In this document: piece after piece, positions 8,286 through 17,259 of the stretch | Layout of the letters: each line of letters starts with the position of its first letter | How positions within the stretch are numbered: position 1 is the first letter of the stretch | Assembly (NCBI RefSeq): GCF_034058155.1 | Contig: NZ_CP139148.1 | Coordinates: 1,798,001-1,862,000 of the forward strand | Direction: 5' to 3' | Length of the DNA stretch: 64,000 bases | From: Flavobacterium sp. KACC 22761 | GTDB lineage: Bacteria > Bacteroidota > Bacteroidia > Flavobacteriales > Flavobacteriaceae | The notes under the pieces: generated by a model | What the model was told of the DNA's origin: nothing | Seen by the model: the letters and a program-made list of their open reading frames with translations, nothing else | The model's database searches: none | Program-made: the position numbers and the translations under genes

Positions 8286-9839
8286 ATGACAACAATAGCA
8301 TCACAATTTGGCATGAATGAAGCACTGGAAAAACTAGGAATTAAACTAGTAAACGAAGGAACTTCAACAGGAGTGGAGAATTTTTCATCAGGTGAAATCT
8401 TAGATAGTTTTTCTCCTGTAGATGGAAAATTAATAGCATCAGTAAAAACTTCAACACTGGAGGATTACGAAAAAGTAATGCGTTCGGCAACTGAGGCTTT
8501 TAAAACTTTTAGATTAATTCCTGCGCCACAACGCGGTGAAATTGTACGCCAGTTTGGAGAAAAGTTGCGTCAAAATAAAGAAGCTCTTGGAAAATTGGTT
8601 TCTTATGAAATGGGAAAATCATTGCAAGAAGGTTATGGAGAAGTTCAGGAAATGATTGATATCTGTGATTTTGCCGTTGGACTGTCTCGCCAATTGCATG
8701 GTTTGACCATGCATTCTGAAAGGCCAGGACATCGAATGTATGAGCAATATCATCCGTTAGGAATTGTCGGAATTATTTCGGCATTTAATTTTCCTGTTGC
8801 GGTTTGGTCTTGGAACACAGCTTTGGCTTGGATTTCTGGCGATGTTTGCGTTTGGAAACCTTCTGAAAAAACACCTCTTTGCGGTATTGCTTGTCAAAAT
8901 ATAATCGCTCAAGTGATCAAAGAAAACAATTTGCCAGAAGGAATTTCTTGCTTGGTAAATGGAGATTATAAAATAGGAGAGTTGTTGACAAAAGATACTC
9001 GTATTCCGTTAGTTTCTGCAACTGGTTCTACCAGAATGGGTAAAATCGTTGCACAAGCTGTTGCTGCTCGATTAGGAAAATCATTATTGGAATTAGGAGG
9101 AAACAATGCCATTATAGTTACTCCAGATGCAGATATTAAAATGACTGTTATTGGAGCAGTTTTTGGAGCTGTTGGAACGGCTGGCCAGCGTTGTACATCG
9201 ACTAGAAGATTGATTATTCACGAAAGTATTTACGACAAAGTAAAAGATGCTTTGGTTGCTGCATACAATCAATTACGAATTGGAAATCCGCTTGACGAAA
9301 ATAATCATGTTGGACCACTAATTGATACGCATGCTGTTGAAGCTTATGCAGTTGCTTTGAACAGAGTTGTCTCAGAAGGCGGAAAAATTTTGGTTGAAGG
9401 CGGTGTGCTTTCTGGCGAAGGTTATGAAAGTGGATGCTACGTTAAACCGGCAATTGCTGAAGCTGAAAATTCATTTGCAATTGTACAGCACGAAACTTTT
9501 GCTCCGGTTTTATATTTGATTAAATATTCTGGAGAAGTTGATAATGCAATCGAAATTCAAAATGGAGTCGCTCAAGGATTATCTTCAGCAATTATGACTA
9601 ATAATTTACGTGAAGCTGAAAGATTTTTGTCAGTAACAGGTTCGGATTGCGGAATTGCGAACGTAAATATTGGAACTTCCGGAGCTGAAATTGGAGGTGC
9701 TTTTGGTGGAGAAAAAGAAACAGGTGGTGGACGCGAGTCTGGATCTGATGCTTGGAAAATCTATATGAGACGTCAAACAAATACGATTAATTATACAACG
9801 AATCTTCCTTTGGCACAAGGAATTAAATTTGATTTGTAA
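8286..9839 (+). CDS. aldehyde dehydrogenase, ALDH7 type (aminoadipate semialdehyde dehydrogenase-like)
   Basis: NAD-dependent aldehyde dehydrogenase. The ALDH7-type catalytic glutamate motif ELGGNNAIIV and the nucleophile cysteine in GTAGQRCTSTRR are both present, as are FNFPVAVWSWNTALA and WKPSEKTPL of the cofactor fold. ALDH7 enzymes oxidise alpha-aminoadipic semialdehyde / piperideine-6-carboxylate in lysine catabolism, which is the likely role here. I start at 8286 (517 residues, MTTIASQFGMNEALEKLGIK) because the 27 residues before it are low-complexity and outside the family. The longer frame begins at 8205. A terminator follows. Confidence 0.9.
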   Translation: MTTIASQFGMNEALEKLGIKLVNEGTSTGVENFSSGEILDSFSPVDGKLIASVKTSTLEDYEKVMRSATEAFKTFRLIPAPQRGEIVRQFGEKLRQNKEALGKLVSYEMGKSLQEGYGEVQEMIDICDFAVGLSRQLHGLTMHSERPGHRMYEQYHPLGIVGIISAFNFPVAVWSWNTALAWISGDVCVWKPSEKTPLCGIACQNIIAQVIKENNLPEGISCLVNGDYKIGELLTKDTRIPLVSATGSTRMGKIVAQAVAARLGKSLLELGGNNAIIVTPDADIKMTVIGAVFGAVGTAGQRCTSTRRLIIHESIYDKVKDALVAAYNQLRIGNPLDENNHVGPLIDTHAVEAYAVALNRVVSEGGKILVEGGVLSGEGYESGCYVKPAIAEAENSFAIVQHETFAPVLYLIKYSGEVDNAIEIQNGVAQGLSSAIMTNNLREAERFLSVTGSDCGIANVNIGTSGAEIGGAFGGEKETGGGRESGSDAWKIYMRRQTNTINYTTNLPLAQGIKFDL

Positions 9840-9861
9840 GATTTCTTTAAAGATAAAAACA

Positions 9862-9893
9862 GCAAAGGCTTCCAATAGTAGGAAGCCTTTTGC
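9862..9893. terminator. terminator between ALDH and pectate lyase genes
   Basis: GCAAAGGCTTCC (9862-9873) pairs with GGAAGCCTTTTGC (9881-9893), with one unpaired base and a T-rich tail. It lies 22 bp after the ALDH stop and could serve both convergent genes. Confidence 0.7.
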
Positions 9894-9929
9894 ATTTCAA
9901 ACTGAGTTAGTTAAGTTAGGTTTGTTGTT

Positions 9930-12776
9930 TTATTTTTTCAAAATAGTTTGATTGAATGAACCATCATTGGTATAAACTTTTACCAAATAAGTTCCCGAGA
10001 TCAATTGACTTAAATCGATGCTTTCTGCATTTTTTCCTGCACTAGCTACTAATGTTCCAGAAATATTGTAAACCTGAACTTTTTCAATTGTTTGAGTTGA
10101 TTTTGAAAAGTACAAAACATCAGAAACTGGGTTTGGATATAAAACAACTTTTGATGTTTCAGGCTCTGTTGCTACTTCAGCAGTTTTCGTCATTCGTAAA
10201 GTACTTCCGCTCGTGTAAACTGTGCTGATATAGAAAAGGTTGGCAACAGAACCTTTTGTAATAGTGTGAGAACCTGCAGCAATTGAAGCCGTTACAATGC
10301 CTGCTGATGCAGTATAAGAAACATTATCAACTTTGATTGTTCCTGTAAAATTTGAATCAAAAACTAAAGTTAGTGTTGAAGAACTTGTTGTTGTATAAGT
10401 TATAGTCGTACTTGTTTCAATTTTTAAGCGTTTCGTTAAGGTTAGTCCATTGTATGTCACAGAACCATCTGTAGAATTCATATTTCCAGTAATTGAATAG
10501 AAAGAACTTGTTTTTCCTGAAACTGTGAAATTATGAATTTCATCCCCGCTTGGTGTACCAGTAGTAACCGTAATTGTTCCAGAACCTGCTACAGGAGTTC
10601 CTGTTCCTGTTGTTGCAATTGAATAGGAAACAGTTGCTGTTGGAGTTCCCGTAATAGTAATGGTTTTTGCCGTTGTGTTTTTTACAAAACTAATTCCAGA
10701 TGCTGGCAAGCCTGTTACGGTTGCGTCTGTAGCAGTTCCTCCCCAAGTGAAGACAATTGATGATATCGCTGTTCCGCTAGCAACAGTTTGATTGTTGTTT
10801 GTTGTAGAAGTCAAAGTTTGAGCGCCTGCAGCTGTAACTGTAATTGTTCCAGAACCTGTTGCTGGAGTTCCTATTCCTGTGGTTGCAATTGAATACGATA
10901 CTGTTGCCGTTGGTGTTCCAGTAATTGTGATTGTTTTTGCGATTGCGTTTTTCACAAAACTAAGTCCAGACGCTGGCAAGCCCGTAACCGTAGCATCTGT
11001 AGCATCGCCACCCCAAGTAAAAACGATTGATGAAATTGCTGTTCCGCTTGTTACTGTTTGGTTTTCATTTCCATTAGAAGTAAGTGTTTGTGAACTTGCT
11101 GGAGGATTTCCTTCGCCTTGAATAGCAACTAAAGTTCCCGAATAGTTTGTCAATGCAGATTTAAGTGCTGTAATTACAAGTGAAGAAGTATCATCGACAC
11201 TGTTGTCAAATACCCATTTCAAATCTCCTCCAGAAACACGCCCAGCGTATTGTGTTACTTTGGTTTTTGCAGTTGCTGGCTGATCAATTACTAAATTTTT
11301 CACATATAATGACGCATCAGTATCAAAGTTGTTATATGAATTTGCTCCTGATTTTGATTTAATTGTACTGCTTACAGTTTCGCCTCTTGATGTTGCAACA
11401 TAGGCATCAAAATCGGTAGTTGAGCTTATTTTTCCTGAAATATTGTACAACGGATTAGGATCATTATAAGCTACAAAACGCATATTATTTGTTCCGTTTG
11501 AAGCATCAAAAGTGTTATTGTAAGCTTTTATAAATCCGCCAGCTTCACCAGAGAATGTTCCCATAGTTCCGGCATTATTAACTTGATTGGCTTCATCCCA
11601 AATATCTGTTCCTTGCAGAGAAGTCAACATTGGATGTTTAGCATTTCTGAAATAATTTCCTTCTACAAAAAGTGAAGATCCCATTGTAGATCCAGCTCCA
11701 TATTTCGCATTTCCGTCATAATAATTGTTGTAAATGTGAGCGGAATAATAACGAACACGGGGATGACGAGAATCGGAATGATCGAACCAGTTGTGATGAT
11801 ACGTGATGTACAAACCAGTTGTTGTTCCTTCGCTTAAGCCCAAAAGACTTGCTTTTCCGTTGTCCCAAAAGTGATTGTAAGACAAAGTAATATAAGTTGA
11901 AGATTTGTTGTCCAATGCTCCATCTCCTTTAATTTGATCGGCATCGCTTCCTGCATTTCCGTAGAATAAGTCACAGTTATGAACCCAAATATGATCGTTG
12001 TCTTGTTGCATTCCAACATTATCACCAGCTGTACTATTGCAGTTCATAAAACCAAGATTGCTTACTTCGATATTTGAAGCCGATTTTAGTCGAACACCCC
12101 AGCCATTTGCAACAGCATCATTTCCAATCCCTTCAATTGTTACGTAGCTTGATGCATTATTTGCATTTTCGATCACAACATCGCCACCTTCCATAACCGT
12201 CATGTCAGTAATGTTTCCGATTAATCGAATGATGAATGGGCGAGTGTCTTTTCCTTTTTTGATTGCATATAAAATATTTTGCAAACCAACGCAAGGATTA
12301 GCACTTGCTCCAGTAATATTCATCGAAATGGTATTTTTTGTGTTTTGCGTAATGTATAAAATTACGGCATTGTCTTTAGGTGTTCCATCGGCTTTGTAAC
12401 CGCCCGGAACTCTGCCACTTTCAAAAGCAAATCCGTTTCGATCGTGTGCCACAACGGTCAATGCACTTGTTGTAGATCCGGTTCCTTCTACTCCAGAAAT
12501 TACTGGTTTTACTTTTACAGTGTACGATCCCGCTTTTAATCCAGGAATATCAGCACGAAAATAACTTCCATAGCTTCTAATGAGTTGATCATCAATTTTT
12601 CTGTCGGTAATTCCTTCGCCAGAATAATAAACATTGTAAGTTTGTGCATTAGTGACAGGTTGCCATTTTACAAAAGCAGTTTCAAGCCAGCCTGATGCTT
12701 CAGTAATTGTAACTTGCTGTGCCCAAGTTTGAACGCAAACAAGAAAAACGAAAACGAAAAGTAGGTTTTTTTTCAT
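9930..12776 (-). CDS. secreted pectate lyase (PL1) with Ig-like repeats and T9SS sorting domain
   Basis: Secreted lyase of 948 residues that should cleave polygalacturonate by beta-elimination. Order: signal peptide 1-19; fibronectin-like segment about 20-110; PL1 parallel beta-helix about 115-480 ([51 protein letters not shown] with its catalytic-type arginine, [12 protein letters not shown]); two nearly identical 90-residue Ig-like repeats about 565-745, each with [16 protein letters not shown] and [19 protein letters not shown]; a beta-rich domain; and a T9SS type A sorting domain ([29 protein letters not shown], about 870-948). The predicted promoter is overlapped by a LacI-like operator (12844-12857). 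Confidence 0.93.
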   Translation of the reverse strand: MKKNLLFVFVFLVCVQTWAQQVTITEASGWLETAFVKWQPVTNAQTYNVYYSGEGITDRKIDDQLIRSYGSYFRADIPGLKAGSYTVKVKPVISGVEGTGSTTSALTVVAHDRNGFAFESGRVPGGYKADGTPKDNAVILYITQNTKNTISMNITGASANPCVGLQNILYAIKKGKDTRPFIIRLIGNITDMTVMEGGDVVIENANNASSYVTIEGIGNDAVANGWGVRLKSASNIEVSNLGFMNCNSTAGDNVGMQQDNDHIWVHNCDLFYGNAGSDADQIKGDGALDNKSSTYITLSYNHFWDNGKASLLGLSEGTTTGLYITYHHNWFDHSDSRHPRVRYYSAHIYNNYYDGNAKYGAGSTMGSSLFVEGNYFRNAKHPMLTSLQGTDIWDEANQVNNAGTMGTFSGEAGGFIKAYNNTFDASNGTNNMRFVAYNDPNPLYNISGKISSTTDFDAYVATSRGETVSSTIKSKSGANSYNNFDTDASLYVKNLVIDQPATAKTKVTQYAGRVSGGDLKWVFDNSVDDTSSLVITALKSALTNYSGTLVAIQGEGNPPASSQTLTSNGNENQTVTSGTAISSIVFTWGGDATDATVTGLPASGLSFVKNAIAKTITITGTPTATVSYSIATTGIGTPATGSGTITVTAAGAQTLTSTTNNNQTVASGTAISSIVFTWGGTATDATVTGLPASGISFVKNTTAKTITITGTPTATVSYSIATTGTGTPVAGSGTITVTTGTPSGDEIHNFTVSGKTSSFYSITGNMNSTDGSVTYNGLTLTKRLKIETSTTITYTTTSSSTLTLVFDSNFTGTIKVDNVSYTASAGIVTASIAAGSHTITKGSVANLFYISTVYTSGSTLRMTKTAEVATEPETSKVVLYPNPVSDVLYFSKSTQTIEKVQVYNISGTLVASAGKNAESIDLSQLISGTYLVKVYTNDGSFNQTILKK

Positions 12777-12843
12777 AATTGTTTTGGTTAAAAATAGTTA
12801 GTAAATAGTATTTGTGGTTTTGATTCTCTTTTACAATTTTAAT

Positions 12844-12857
12844 TGTAATCGATTACA
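12844..12857. promoter_or_regulatory. LacI-family-like operator over the pectate lyase transcription start
   Basis: TGTAATCGATTACA is a perfect 14-bp palindrome. It matches the general LacI/CcpA-type operator pattern (TGnnAnCGnTnnCA) and directly abuts the -7 box at 12858-12865, so it would cover the transcription start. Confidence 0.6.
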
Positions 12858-12865
12858 CAAAAATA
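12858..12865 (-). promoter_or_regulatory. -7 promoter element of the pectate lyase gene
   Basis: TATTTTTG on the minus strand is an exact TAnnTTTG match. The leader would be about 75 bases. No clear -33 TTG. Confidence 0.5.
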
Positions 12866-12940
12866 TATAATTTTTTGAAATTCATAATTGTTTGATATAT
12901 TAAAAATTAATAATTTAAAAATTTTAAATAAAAAATAATC

Positions 12941-12981
12941 ATTATGTAATAAATTGCATTAATTGCAATTTATTACATAAT
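12941..12981. repeat. perfect 41-bp AT-rich inverted repeat
   Basis: Arms of 18 bp at 12941-12958 and 12964-12981 are perfect complements (for example ATTATGTAATAAATTGCA) around TTAAT. It stands alone in the spacer with no T-run suited to termination, so it may be a protein-binding site or a cruciform-forming sequence. Confidence 0.8.
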
Positions 12982-13296
12982 TCAAGCTGTTTGTGTGAAG
13001 TCTTATTTTTACTACGTTTTTGCAATCAGTTGAAAAGATGATGGACGCAGATTTTGATTTTTCTGAAGATTTTTTAAAAATTTGGACCAATAAATTTTAA
13101 ATAAGAAATAGATTACTTTTTGAGTTTGCTATTGGGAAATTTGCTTAAAAATGATTTTTTAATGTCTATTTTATTTTTTTTGAGGAGGAAAAACTGAAAG
13201 ATTAGATTTGTTTTCAGCGAAGTTTTAAGAAGAAAAATATACTTCAGAGAAACCTTTTTTGAGAAGATCATTTTATCAAAATAGAGAATAAAAAAA

Positions 13297-13324
13297 AGCC
13301 TTTTTGAAAATCTCAAAAAGGCTT
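13297..13324 (-). terminator. terminator of the BAX-inhibitor-like gene
   Basis: AAGCCTTTTTGA (13297-13308) pairs with TCAAAAAGGCTT (13313-13324), followed on the minus strand by TTTTTTT. It lies 22 bp past the stop codon. Confidence 0.85.
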
Positions 13325-13345
13325 AAAATATAAGGTTGAAAAAAA

Positions 13346-14116
13346 TTATTTTTTCGATAATTTAGATAGAAGTCTTAGGAATTCAATGTACAACCAAACT
13401 AATGTGATTACTAATCCCATAGCACCAAACCATTCCATATATTTTGGCATTCTTTGTTGTGCACCTTTTTCAATTTGATCGAAATCTAAGAATAAGTTTA
13501 AAGCTGCGATAACAATTACAAAAACACTGATTCCAATGCTCATCATTCCGTTTCCGTAATGAACAGGAGTGAAATTGAATATCAGAGAAGCTAACCAAGA
13601 GAATAAGTAGTAAGTTGCAATTGCCAATGTAGCAGCAACTACTACTGATTTGAATGTTTCAGTAACTTTTACAATTCCAAATTTATACAAGCCTAAGCAA
13701 ACTAAAAATGTTACTAAAGTTGCAGCAACAGCATTAATTACAATTCCAGGGTACATCGCTTCAAAAATTGCAGATATGCCTCCAATAAACAAACCTTCAA
13801 ATAAGGCATAGCCAGGTGCTAAATAAGGAGAATATTGTGGTTTGAATGCTGAAATTAATACTAATATCAATCCAACAATTGCACCACCCATTGCCGGAAT
13901 CATGATGTTTATTCCATTAAAAGCCATCCACCAGGTTACCATGGCAGCGCCAGTAAGAATTAAAAATAAAATAGCTGTTTTGTTAATTGTGCCAGAAACA
14001 GTCATTTCTTGATTGTAATCAATAATTTGTGCTTCGTGTACTTCTTCAGCTCTTGAAACAGCATTTGATGAAAAACGTTTGCTGTTTAAAAATGGATTTT
14101 TTGAATTGAAAGCCAT
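13346..14116 (-). CDS. Bax inhibitor-1/YccA family membrane protein
   Basis: Integral membrane protein of 256 residues with about seven membrane segments in the TMBIM/YccA fold (starting with AILFLILTGAAMVTWWMAFN and ending with GLVITLVWLYIEFLRLLSKL). The N-terminal 40 residues are a soluble tail that includes KNPFLNSKRFSS. The charged pore motif near the C-terminus (NLFLDFDQIEKGAQ) is conserved, with the aspartates D215 and D217. The family modulates ion leak and membrane protease activity, but the exact role in Bacteroidota is unknown. It has its own -7 box (14141-14148) and terminator. Confidence 0.9.
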   Translation of the reverse strand: MAFNSKNPFLNSKRFSSNAVSRAEEVHEAQIIDYNQEMTVSGTINKTAILFLILTGAAMVTWWMAFNGINIMIPAMGGAIVGLILVLISAFKPQYSPYLAPGYALFEGLFIGGISAIFEAMYPGIVINAVAATLVTFLVCLGLYKFGIVKVTETFKSVVVAATLAIATYYLFSWLASLIFNFTPVHYGNGMMSIGISVFVIVIAALNLFLDFDQIEKGAQQRMPKYMEWFGAMGLVITLVWLYIEFLRLLSKLSKK

Positions 14117-14140
14117 AGTTTAAATACATTTAAATGAACT

Positions 14141-14148
14141 CAAATATA
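14141..14148 (-). promoter_or_regulatory. -7 promoter element of the BAX-inhibitor-like gene
   Basis: TATATTTG on the minus strand, 24 bp upstream of the start codon, an exact consensus match. The -33 region is poor. Confidence 0.55.
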
Positions 14149-14227
14149 GGAAGTTTTTTTTAAGTCTATTCGTTTGAACAGAAATTTTTAACATGAATTT
14201 TTCTTAAAAAAATAAGGACAAAAAAAA

Positions 14228-14256
14228 TGTCCATCAAAATAAATTTTTGATGGACA
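14228..14256 (-). terminator. terminator of the nuo operon
   Basis: TGTCCATCAAAA (14228-14239) pairs with TTTTGATGGACA (14245-14256). On the minus strand a run of seven T follows. It lies 23 bp after the nuoN stop and closes the operon. Confidence 0.88.
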
Positions 14257-14279
14257 TTCTAATATCTTTTTGAAAAATT

Positions 14280-15671
14280 TTAGCTCAATAAATCTAAAAC
14301 CAAAGAAGGGAATAAACCTAAAACAATGTTCAAAGTGATTGAAACCACTGCTACAGCATAAATAAGGAATGGTTTTCCTGTGCGCTCTTCATTTGGCTCT
14401 TTTGAATACATTGCTAATATTAGTTTGAAATAATAACCAACACTGATGATAGAGTTGATAACAGCAACAATAACTAAAGCAATATAACCCGATTGGATGG
14501 TTTGGTTGAACAAGAATAATTTAGCAAAAAATCCAGAAAAAATTGGAATTCCGGCCATAGACAACAATGAACCAGTCAAGATTGCAGCCAATAACGGATT
14601 TGTTTTTCCTAAACCATGAAAGTTTGTAATATCCTCGTTGTCTTGATTTTTGCAAACATATAAAATAACGCTAAATGCAGCAATTCCGGCCAATGCATAA
14701 GCAGCTGCATAGTATAATAAAACTCCTGCAGATGTTGCAATAGTTAAAAATGTCATCAACATGAAACCTGCGTGTGAGATTCCAGAAAATGCCAACATAC
14801 GTTTTACATTTACCTGACGCAATGCCATTATATTTCCGACTGTCATCGATGCAATTGAAATGATTACAATAATATGTTCAAATGTTCCTAACATATCTTG
14901 ATTTTCTAAAGATGGAATCAGGTTTAATCCGGCAACTAATTTATAAAGTGTTGCCATAGCCACCACTTTAGCCAAAGTACTCATTAAAGCAGTTGTCAAC
15001 GCTGGAGAACCTTCATAAACATCTGGAGCCCAGAAATGGAATGGAACAGCAGCGATTTTGAAAAACATTCCGATGGTCATTAAAACCATCCCGATTGGAA
15101 ACCAGATTGGCAATTCAGCAGAAAGAGAGCTTTCGAAAATTTCAGTCACATCAAAAGTTCCCATAGCTCCGTAAATCAAACAGATACCGAATAAAATGAT
15201 TCCTGATGCGAAAGATCCCATCAAGAAATATTTCATACCTGCTTCATTACTTTTTATGTTCAAACGATCGCTCGCCGCAAGAATATATAATGCAATTGAC
15301 AAGATTTCGATTCCTAGGAAAAACATTGCCAAGTTTCCGAAAGAAACCATCGCAACAGATCCAGCTAATAAAAATACTTTTATAGCAATATAATCAGAGA
15401 TCTTTGTTTGATGATTTTCGTAGAAATTGTGGCTTAACGCTACAAGGAAAATGGTCAAAATAATAAACAATGATGAAAATGCAGTAGAGAACTTGCTCAC
15501 CACAATCATATTGTTATAATAACTTGCTGTTGATCCAAATTCATAATAGTTAAGTGCCAAAACTCCTAATAAACCTAAAATGGTAAACGGAACAATGCCT
15601 TTTCTAAAATTTAGAATTTCAAACAATAGGCAAAAAATACCCAATCCTGTTATAGCTATTAATGTATTCAT
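14280..15671 (-). CDS. nuoN: NADH:quinone oxidoreductase subunit N
   Basis: Antiporter-like membrane subunit of complex I, one of three proton-pumping modules. 463 residues with about 14 membrane helices. The antiporter signature is visible in LAMFFLGIEILSIALYILAA (functional glutamate in TM5) and KIAAVPFHFWAPDVYEGSPA, with lysines in the central half-channel. It is the last gene of the operon, followed by the terminator at 14228-14256. The 138-bp gap to nuoM is the largest between the antiporter genes and is AT-rich, with repeated CTTTTTAA words. Confidence 0.97.
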   Translation of the reverse strand: MNTLIAITGLGIFCLLFEILNFRKGIVPFTILGLLGVLALNYYEFGSTASYYNNMIVVSKFSTAFSSLFIILTIFLVALSHNFYENHQTKISDYIAIKVFLLAGSVAMVSFGNLAMFFLGIEILSIALYILAASDRLNIKSNEAGMKYFLMGSFASGIILFGICLIYGAMGTFDVTEIFESSLSAELPIWFPIGMVLMTIGMFFKIAAVPFHFWAPDVYEGSPALTTALMSTLAKVVAMATLYKLVAGLNLIPSLENQDMLGTFEHIIVIISIASMTVGNIMALRQVNVKRMLAFSGISHAGFMLMTFLTIATSAGVLLYYAAAYALAGIAAFSVILYVCKNQDNEDITNFHGLGKTNPLLAAILTGSLLSMAGIPIFSGFFAKLFLFNQTIQSGYIALVIVAVINSIISVGYYFKLILAMYSKEPNEERTGKPFLIYAVAVVSITLNIVLGLFPSLVLDLLS

Positions 15672-15809
15672 TTTTGTTTTTTTGATTTAGGAAATCTAAA
15701 ACGCCCTAATTTATTTTATTTAAAATATATTTTTACTTTTTAAGCTTTTTAACTTTTTTAGTTTCGAATAATTCTGAAATCAAAATTCGTTAATCGGCAT
15801 TCTAAAATT

Positions 15810-17249
15810 TTAGTTTTTATTGATAACGTTTAAAATCGTTTCTAAACTTGGTGTAATCAAATCGGTTATTGGTTTTGGATAAAATCCGAAGAAAATCAAA
15901 ACAGCAATAATTGCTATCATTGAAATACCTTCGTTAACGGTAACATCAGCAAAAACTTTTGAATTTGTTTCTCCCAACATTACATTTTGAAACATTTTAA
16001 GCATATAGTAAGCGCCCAAAATAATAGTAGTTCCCCCCAAAACAGCAAACCAGATATTGATTTGAGATAAACTGTACAATACTGTAAACTCTCCAACAAA
16101 GTTAAATGTAGTAGGCAAAGCAACCGAAGCCAAAACCAAAATCAAGAACATTGAAGTAAATTTTGGAGATTGCGTACGAATACCGCCTAAAGAAGAAATT
16201 TCTCTTGTTTCAAATCTTCTGTAAATGATTTCTGCAGCATAAAACAATCCAACTACAACAAAACCGTGAGCGATCATCTGTAAAACTGCTCCGCGGAAAC
16301 CATCAACTGTTAAAGTATAAGTTCCTGCAGCAATTAATCCAACGTGAGCTAAAGATGAATAAGCTAATAATTTCTTTAAATCTTTTTGTCTCAAAGCTAC
16401 AATTGATCCATAGATCACTCCAGCAATTCCTAACACAATGAAAATATCCATGTATTCTTTTGCTGCCAATGGCGCAATTGGCAATTGCCAACGAATTACA
16501 CTGTATAATCCCATTTTAAGCATGATACCAGATAAAAGCATTGTTCCAACAGTTGGTGCTTTTTGGTACACATTTGCCTGCCATGTGTGGAAAGGGATAA
16601 TTGGAATTTTGATTGCATAAGCTAAGAAGAAAGCTAAGAATATCCAAAGTTGCTCATCTGCAGAAAGATTCAATTTGTATAAATCTTCAATTAAGAAACT
16701 TTGCACTTTTGTATATAAATAGATAAAAGCTGTTAACATGAATAATGAACCAGCAAGTGTGTAAATAAAGAATTTAACCACTGCTTTTCTTCTTTCATCT
16801 GCATCACCGTTACCCCAAATCAGAGCAATAAAGTAAATTGGAATAAGTGCTAATTCCCAGAAAATATAATATAAAAGACCATCTGCAGCAAGGAAAGTTC
16901 CTGTCATTGCAAATGCCATAAATAAAATCAAAGCATAAAAAGCTTTTGCATTTTTATATTCATTCCCAAAAGAAGAGAATATAATAATAGGCGTTAAAGA
17001 CGCTGTCAATAAAACCATTGCAAGAGCTAATCCGTCAGCATTTAAAGCGAAAGAAATTTTTGGTTGTGTAATCCAGCTGTTGATTACGCTGATATTTTCA
17101 CCTGCAGCATAATTATTCAATAATACAATTGAACATCCTAAAGCTGCTAAACTAAAAAGTAATGCAACTTTTGAAGCTAGTTTGTCACCAGAAAAATAAG
17201 TGGCAAATGCACCAATTAAAAGTATAATTAATATAGTAGAAACGTTCAT
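15810..17249 (-). CDS. nuoM: NADH:quinone oxidoreductase subunit M
   Basis: Second antiporter-like membrane subunit of complex I, 479 residues and about 14 helices. Conserved proton-channel elements are the glutamate in YYIFWELALIPIYFIALIWG and the lysine and histidine region AIKIPIIPFHTWQANVYQKA, plus KKLLAYSSLAHVGLI. The start lies 10 bp downstream of the nuoL stop, so the two are translationally close. Its length is typical. Confidence 0.97.
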   Translation of the reverse strand: MNVSTILIILLIGAFATYFSGDKLASKVALLFSLAALGCSIVLLNNYAAGENISVINSWITQPKISFALNADGLALAMVLLTASLTPIIIFSSFGNEYKNAKAFYALILFMAFAMTGTFLAADGLLYYIFWELALIPIYFIALIWGNGDADERRKAVVKFFIYTLAGSLFMLTAFIYLYTKVQSFLIEDLYKLNLSADEQLWIFLAFFLAYAIKIPIIPFHTWQANVYQKAPTVGTMLLSGIMLKMGLYSVIRWQLPIAPLAAKEYMDIFIVLGIAGVIYGSIVALRQKDLKKLLAYSSLAHVGLIAAGTYTLTVDGFRGAVLQMIAHGFVVVGLFYAAEIIYRRFETREISSLGGIRTQSPKFTSMFLILVLASVALPTTFNFVGEFTVLYSLSQINIWFAVLGGTTIILGAYYMLKMFQNVMLGETNSKVFADVTVNEGISMIAIIAVLIFFGFYPKPITDLITPSLETILNVINKN

Positions 17250-17259
17250 AGTTATAATA

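Larger units (their letters stand above)
12777..13345. other. long non-coding stretch with regulatory and hairpin signals
   Basis: It holds the pectate lyase -7 box (12858-12865) and overlapping operator, a perfect 41-bp inverted repeat (12941-12981) and the terminator of the BAX-inhibitor-like gene (13297-13324). A 20-codon plus-strand frame at 13037-13099 and a 67-codon minus-strand frame at 13113-13316 are both low complexity, and I do not call them genes. Confidence 0.6.

Noticed and set aside
13037..13099. 20-codon plus-strand frame starting MMDADFDFSEDFLKIW
   Set aside because: Looks like a possible gene remnant, but it is short, alone and has no promoter or known relative.
13113..13316. 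67-codon minus-strand frame upstream of the pectate lyase gene
   Set aside because: Very high Lys, Phe, Ile and Leu content, as expected from AT-rich DNA. The terminator of the BAX-inhibitor-like gene lies within it.
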